In this document: one piece after another, positions 7,297 to 10,178 of the stretch | Layout: the number at the start of each line of letters is the position of its first letter | Numbering within the stretch: position 1 is the stretch's first letter | Source: Oscillospiraceae bacterium | GTDB lineage: Bacteria > Bacillota > Clostridia > Christensenellales > Aristaeellaceae | Direction: 5' to 3' | Length of the DNA stretch: 10,178 bases | Assembly (NCBI GenBank): GCA_031282605.1 | Contig: JAITDK010000268.1 | Location: 1-10,178, forward strand | Notes under the pieces: model-generated | Told to the model about the DNA's origin: nothing | The model's database searches: none | What the model saw: the letters and a program-made list of their open reading frames with translations, nothing else | Program-made: the position numbers and the translations under genes

Positions 7297-8484
7297 GCAG
7301 ATCGTACGCACGACGTTTTTTACAGGTTTAACCGCCGCCGTACTCGAATTTTGGCGGCGGCTCTTTTCGTTTGCGCGTTCTTATTGTATAATGAAGGCGT
7401 GACTGCGCTCGGCGACGCTGAACCGGAACTGCCCGCAGCCGCGCTAAGCTCCGCTAAAGCCGCGTATGTGCTGGATATGACCACTGGGCGCACGCTGTTC
7501 AGCTGGAACGCTGACGAAAAACTCCCCATGGCCTCTACTACAAAGGTAATGACCGCGCTGCTCGCGCTTGAACGCGGCGATTTATCCAGCATAGTCACCG
7601 CTTCGCGTAACGCTTACGGTATACCGGGCACGTCGATATACTTAGCGATAGGCGAACGACTGACGCTGCACGACATGCTGTACGGGCTGATGCTGGCCTC
7701 GGGCAACGACGCCGCCGTAGCGATCGCCGAGCACATAGGTGGTTCAGTAGATGGATTCCTGGCGATGATGAACGAACGCGCGGGTCAGATCGGCGCGTTT
7801 AATACACGCTTCAACAGCCCGAATGGACTGCCCGTTTCGGATCACTATACTACCGCGTACGACCTAGCGAGAATAGCGCGCGTCGCGATGCGTATCCCTA
7901 CCTTCCGCGAGATCGTCAGCACGCAGCGCGCCACCATACCATGGATGGATCATGATTACGACCGCGTGCTGACAAACAAGAACAGACTGCTCTCCGAGTA
8001 CGAAGGCGCGACGGGGATCAAGACGGGCTTCACGAATGCGGCGGGGCGGTGCCTGGTGTTCGGCGCGAAACGCGGCGATATGGAAATACTGGGCGTCGTG
8101 CTCAACTGCAGCGATTGGTTCGACGAGGCCGAGCGGCTGATGAACATGTGCTTCGGCCAGTATACGATGACGAAGATGCTCTCCGACGGCGACGCTGTGC
8201 GGCCGCTTACAGTGCGCAACGGAATCGGCGGCACGGTGCCGCTGCGGTTGAAGGGCGACCTGGAAGCGCCGCTGTCAAAGAACGAGAGTGTGAACGTGCG
8301 GCTGGATCTGCCGGATGAACTGCGTGCGCCGGTGAACGCGGGCGACACGATCGGTTACGCTCGATTGTACGCGGGCGACGCGCTGGTATCGGAACGCCCG
8401 ATTGTCGCGGCGGCGTCGGTAGAGGCGCGGAGCTTCCTTGGTGCGGTGCGGCTGATCATGCGGCAATGGCTGCTATTGTCGTAG
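7294..8484 (+). CDS. D-alanyl-D-alanine carboxypeptidase, peptidase family S11 (DacF/DacB-type penicillin-binding protein)
   Basis: 396 residues. The enzyme removes the terminal D-Ala from peptidoglycan pentapeptides outside the membrane, limiting cross-linking. A basic N-terminus (RFNRRRTR) precedes a hydrophobic segment (about 19-33), consistent with a signal peptide or anchor; a cut after TALG (about residue 40) is plausible. The three serine-enzyme motifs are intact: STTK (Ser81, Lys84), SGN (136-138) and KTG (243-245). The surrounding ATGIKTGFTNAAGRCLVFGA and FNSPNGLP are typical of S11. Residues of about 275-375 form a PBP5-type C-terminal beta domain. The end (RSFLGAVRLIMRQWLLLS) could be an amphipathic membrane-binding helix. 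The gene has its own noncoding leader and a strong Shine-Dalgarno. The position near rluB recalls dacB of spore formers, but the sequence alone cannot separate a sporulation DacB/DacF from a vegetative DacA role. Confidence 0.95.
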   Translation: MADRTHDVFYRFNRRRTRILAAALFVCAFLLYNEGVTALGDAEPELPAAALSSAKAAYVLDMTTGRTLFSWNADEKLPMASTTKVMTALLALERGDLSSIVTASRNAYGIPGTSIYLAIGERLTLHDMLYGLMLASGNDAAVAIAEHIGGSVDGFLAMMNERAGQIGAFNTRFNSPNGLPVSDHYTTAYDLARIARVAMRIPTFREIVSTQRATIPWMDHDYDRVLTNKNRLLSEYEGATGIKTGFTNAAGRCLVFGAKRGDMEILGVVLNCSDWFDEAERLMNMCFGQYTMTKMLSDGDAVRPLTVRNGIGGTVPLRLKGDLEAPLSKNESVNVRLDLPDELRAPVNAGDTIGYARLYAGDALVSERPIVAAASVEARSFLGAVRLIMRQWLLLS

Positions 8485-8572
8485 CGCCCTGTTTCATCCC
8501 ATGTCGTCCCGCTTAATTCATCGATGCCGCCTCGCTGGAGCGAAATGAATAAACGAACAAATAAAGGGTAGC

Positions 8573-9139
8573 ATGCCAGCCGAGATAAAACGTATGACCC
8601 GCAATGACAGCGCGCTGTTGGACGCCATCGAGAACAAGCATCTGGCGGGCGACACGGTCGTCGTTCGCCTGACGCGCAACGGGCTGGAACTGGACTTCCG
8701 CGCGGGAGGCAAGTCCGTGTGGGTGAACCCGCCAGAGGAAACATACCTGCGTCCGGAAGCGAAGTCGCTGATTGCGGCGAGCGAGTGTGCCGCGTACTTT
8801 GGCTGGAACGACGGAAAGCTTGTCGGTCAGGTTGTTGTGGAGAGATACGTATTCAGGCTGGCGAGGGTATGCGACGTGCGCGTGGCGATGTCCGAACGCA
8901 GGCGCGGCGTCGGCGCGCAGTTGATGGAGGCGGCGGAACGCTGGGCATGGCAGCAGGGTTTGGCCGGGGTGGCGGTGGAAACGCAGGATAATAATCCCGG
9001 TGCGTGTCAGTTTCTGGTAAAGTGCGGATACAAATTCGGCGGCGTGGATACCTTGAGGATGGCCGCGCTGCCCGATCAGATAGGCAAACCCGGCCAGTTT
9101 AGGGAAGCGTCGCTGTCGTTCTACAGATTTTTTACTTGA
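8573..9139 (+). CDS. GNAT family N-acetyltransferase, streptothricin acetyltransferase (SatA)-like
   Basis: 188 residues, probably an acetyl-CoA-dependent N-acetyltransferase in the cytoplasm. The core lies in residues 70-188. KLVGQVVVE (82-90) is a beta strand preceding the fold's central sheet, and ERRRGVGAQLMEAAERWA (108-125) is the pyrophosphate-binding motif A (RxxGxG). AVETQDNNPGACQFLVKCGYKFGG (134-157) is the motif B region, ending near SLSFYRFF. The combination ETQxNN...ACxFxxKCGfxxGG with an aromatic C-terminus resembles SatA of B. subtilis, which acetylates streptothricin. This is recalled family knowledge, not a search result, so the substrate is uncertain and could be another amine or a protein N-terminus. 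Residues 1-65 look like an extra, less conserved N-terminal part. ATG 8573 has AAAGGG at 8563-8568, 4 nt upstream. An 88-nt gap separates it from the carboxypeptidase gene. Confidence 0.8.
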   Translation: MPAEIKRMTRNDSALLDAIENKHLAGDTVVVRLTRNGLELDFRAGGKSVWVNPPEETYLRPEAKSLIAASECAAYFGWNDGKLVGQVVVERYVFRLARVCDVRVAMSERRRGVGAQLMEAAERWAWQQGLAGVAVETQDNNPGACQFLVKCGYKFGGVDTLRMAALPDQIGKPGQFREASLSFYRFFT

Positions 9140-9179
9140 GTTATTGGATTGGATTTATATAGATATAAAGGACAACCAT

Positions 9180-9923
9180 ATGCGAGAATTGTCAGAAGGC
9201 GCGGATATACGTCTGCAGAAATATTTGGCCATGTGTGGCGTCGGTTCAAGGCGGCATTGCGAGACGCTCATCATAGCGGGGCGGGTCAGCGTAAACGGCG
9301 CGGTCGTGGATGAGTTGGGTTCGAGGGTGAGCATGAGCGACGCAGTCGCGTTCGACGGTAAGGTTGTCAGGCCGGAGGCGGAGCGGGTCGTTGTGGTATA
9401 TCATAAGCCGATGGGGGAGATTACGTCGTCCAGCGATCCGATGGGGCGCGCGACAGTGATGGATCATTTCCGTGATTATCCGGTGAGGCTGTATCCGATT
9501 GGGCGGTTGGATTATGACAGCGAGGGGTTACTGCTGCTGACCAATGACGGGGAACTGACCGAGCGGCTGCTGCATCCGAGTCACGAGGTGGAGAAGACAT
9601 ATTTGGCGAGGGTGGCGGGCGATATTACGGAGGAGGCGGTATCCGCGCTGCGAAAGGGCGTGAATATTGACGGGGGTATGACGGCTCCCTGCGAGGCGCG
9701 GGTGATACGCCGCGTAGGAGCGGAGAGTGTGTTGCTGATGTCGATACACGAAGGGCGTAATCGTCAAGTGAGGCGGATGTGCGACGCGGTGGGGTTTCCA
9801 GTGATGAAGCTAAGAAGGGTGCAGTTTGGGCCGATTCAGTTGGGTGAGTTGAAGCGAGGACAGTGGCGGCGGCTGACGGAGCGTGAGATAGGGGCGCTGA
9901 CGGCGCATGCGCACCCTCAGTAA
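9180..9923 (+). CDS. rluB: RsuA/RluB-family ribosomal RNA pseudouridine synthase
   Basis: 247 residues. The enzyme isomerises a specific uridine in rRNA: U2605 of 23S for RluB, U516 of 16S for RsuA (E. coli numbering). Residues 10-55 are an S4 RNA-binding domain (IRLQKYLAMCGVGSRRHCE to VSVNGAVV). The catalytic domain contains VVYHKPMGEITSS (72-84) and GRLDYDSEGLLLLTNDGEL, with Asp111 as catalytic aspartate. HPSHEVEKTYLARV and IHEGRNRQVRRMCDAVGFPV are conserved RsuA/RluB motifs. ATG 9180 has AAAGGA at 9167-9172, 7 nt upstream. A TTG at 9144 in the same frame would add 12 residues but has no Shine-Dalgarno. The AT-rich leader (9140-9179) might hold a promoter, but no paired boxes are convincing. 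RluB is the usual member in Bacillota; RsuA or RluE specificity cannot be excluded. The last codons and the stop lie in a tandem duplication. Confidence 0.93.
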   Translation: MRELSEGADIRLQKYLAMCGVGSRRHCETLIIAGRVSVNGAVVDELGSRVSMSDAVAFDGKVVRPEAERVVVVYHKPMGEITSSSDPMGRATVMDHFRDYPVRLYPIGRLDYDSEGLLLLTNDGELTERLLHPSHEVEKTYLARVAGDITEEAVSALRKGVNIDGGMTAPCEARVIRRVGAESVLLMSIHEGRNRQVRRMCDAVGFPVMKLRRVQFGPIQLGELKRGQWRRLTEREIGALTAHAHPQ

Positions 9924-9953
9924 GCACGCTGCGCACCTTCACTAAGCGCAACT
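9909..9953 (+). repeat. 22-nt tandem duplication across the rluB stop codon
   Basis: The 17-mers at 9909-9925 (GCGCACCCTCAGTAAGC) and 9931-9947 (GCGCACCTTCACTAAGC) match at 15 of 17 positions with a 22-nt period. The first copy contains the rluB TAA (9921-9923); the second repeats the TAA triplet at 9943-9945, in another frame. It looks like a slippage or duplication event at the gene end. Confidence 0.6.
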
Positions 9954-9984
9954 CACGTCCCCCTCCCGACCTCCCCCGGGGCTT

Positions 9985-10008
9985 GGAACGAGGGAACGGG
10001 GGAACGGG
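9985..10008 (+). repeat. Triplicated 8-mer GGAACGRG
   Basis: GGAACG recurs at 9985, 9993 and 10001 with an exact 8-nt period: GGAACGAG, GGAACGGG, GGAACGGG. It forms the G-rich arm opposite a C-rich stretch (9959-9977), within a segment closed by AGCGCAAC (9945-9952) pairing with GTTGCGTT (10008-10015). This could be a long imperfect hairpin. No T-run follows. Confidence 0.5.
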
Positions 10009-10025
10009 TTGCGTTACGAGGTAGA

Positions 10026-10178
10026 CTATCCAGGTACAACCGGCGATCCGAAGCCGGTGGAATGTGTATCACGATGGTCCAGGCGAAGCCTGGTCAGGTT
10101 TCGAAAGGGCGGATAGCCCTTCGCAGGGTCAGGGACGCGGCGCATCCGCGCCTTCGGGAAGGGGTCTCACGACCCCCT
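10026..10178 (+). other. Array of short hairpins with a possible pseudoknot; unidentified structured region running off the window
   Basis: Closely spaced stems are visible: ACCGGC/GCCGGT (10039-10044 with 10053-10058), CCAGGC/GCCTGG (10079-10084 with 10088-10093, GAA loop), AAGGGC/GCCCTT (10105-10110 with 10116-10121, GGATA loop), GGCGC/GCGCC (10139-10143 with 10148-10152, ATCC loop) and GGGGTC/GACCCC (10161-10166 with 10171-10176, TCAC loop). The GGATA loop is complementary to TATCC at 10027-10031, and its GGAT also to ATCC in the first and fourth loops. GGTCAGG occurs on both sides of the third hairpin. On the + strand all three frames have long open stretches (9924-end, 9946-10113, 10025-end), none with protein-like motifs. 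I do not recognise an RNA family. It may be a noncoding RNA, a dispersed repeat, or the left end of an element continuing downstream. Confidence 0.4.

Noticed and set aside
7387..7392. Perfect TATAAT inside the carboxypeptidase gene
   Set aside because: It lies in codons for the hydrophobic segment (Leu-Tyr-Asn), has no acceptable -35 at 16-18 nt, and would lead to a transcript lacking the signal segment.
8516..8550. ATTCA/TGAAT and TCG/CGA pairing between the carboxypeptidase and GNAT genes as a terminator
   Set aside because: The stem is short with a bulge and is followed by A-rich rather than T-rich sequence.
9140..9179. AT-rich TATATAGATATAAAG stretch before rluB as a promoter
   Set aside because: Several -10-like hexamers occur but none has a -35 at proper spacing, and the best one overlaps the Shine-Dalgarno.
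10009..10178. Small protein genes in the 3' terminal region (TTG 10009 to TAG 10116; ATG 10074 to window end)
   Set aside because: All three frames have long open stretches because the DNA is GC-rich; no Shine-Dalgarno or recognisable motif supports one frame, and the hairpins are a simpler description.
10020..10178. Known RNA families: SRP RNA (GGTCAGG), T-box (GGTGGAA), group I intron (AGACTA), IscB-associated RNA
   Set aside because: Only 5-8 nt fragments match in each case and the remaining obligatory motifs are missing: no GGAAGGAAGCAGC, no GGTACCGCG, no GATATAGTC partner, no recalled IscB RNA core.

Overview
The window reads as a conserved housekeeping segment of a GC-rich (roughly 60% by eye) member of the Bacillota, most likely an uncultured Clostridia-type lineage. 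Three things suggest this: the gene order comM-dprA-topA-trmFO-hslV-hslU, typical of Bacillota; a folate-dependent TrmFO; and a penicillin-binding-protein-type D,D-carboxypeptidase lying near rluB. No 16S or other strong taxonomic marker is present, so the placement is an inference. All genes are on the + strand. No tRNA, rRNA, CRISPR array or transposase was found.

Bases 1-7108 hold one dense block. It starts with the 3' end of comM (YifB, Mg-chelatase-like AAA+), followed by dprA (DNA-uptake/RecA loader), topA (topoisomerase I), trmFO (tRNA U54 methylation), and hslV and hslU (ATP-dependent protease). Junctions are tight: 7 nt comM/dprA, a 4-nt ATGA overlap topA/trmFO, 5 nt trmFO/hslV and 8 nt hslV/hslU. 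A near-consensus sigma-A-type promoter (TTGACA, 17 nt, AATAAT) sits inside the last codons of dprA. It probably gives topA-trmFO-hslVU its own transcription. xerC/codV and codY, which flank hslVU in Bacillus subtilis, are missing here.

Bases 7109-7293 are a noncoding gap with a GC-rich hairpin and then an AT-richer stretch leading to a strong Shine-Dalgarno. Bases 7294-9923 hold a secreted or membrane D-alanyl-D-alanine carboxypeptidase (peptidoglycan trimming), a GNAT acetyltransferase resembling streptothricin acetyltransferases, and an RsuA/RluB-type rRNA pseudouridine synthase. A carboxypeptidase near rluB recalls the dacB-spmA-spmB-rluB neighbourhood of spore formers, but spmA and spmB are absent.

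Bases 9924-10178 have no recognisable gene. They contain a 22-nt tandem duplication across the rluB stop, a triplicated 8-mer, and a run of at least five short hairpins, one of whose loops is fully complementary to an upstream segment. This is the least explained part of the window. It could be the start of a structured RNA or of a repeat or mobile element that continues beyond the window. The rest is ordinary core genome.
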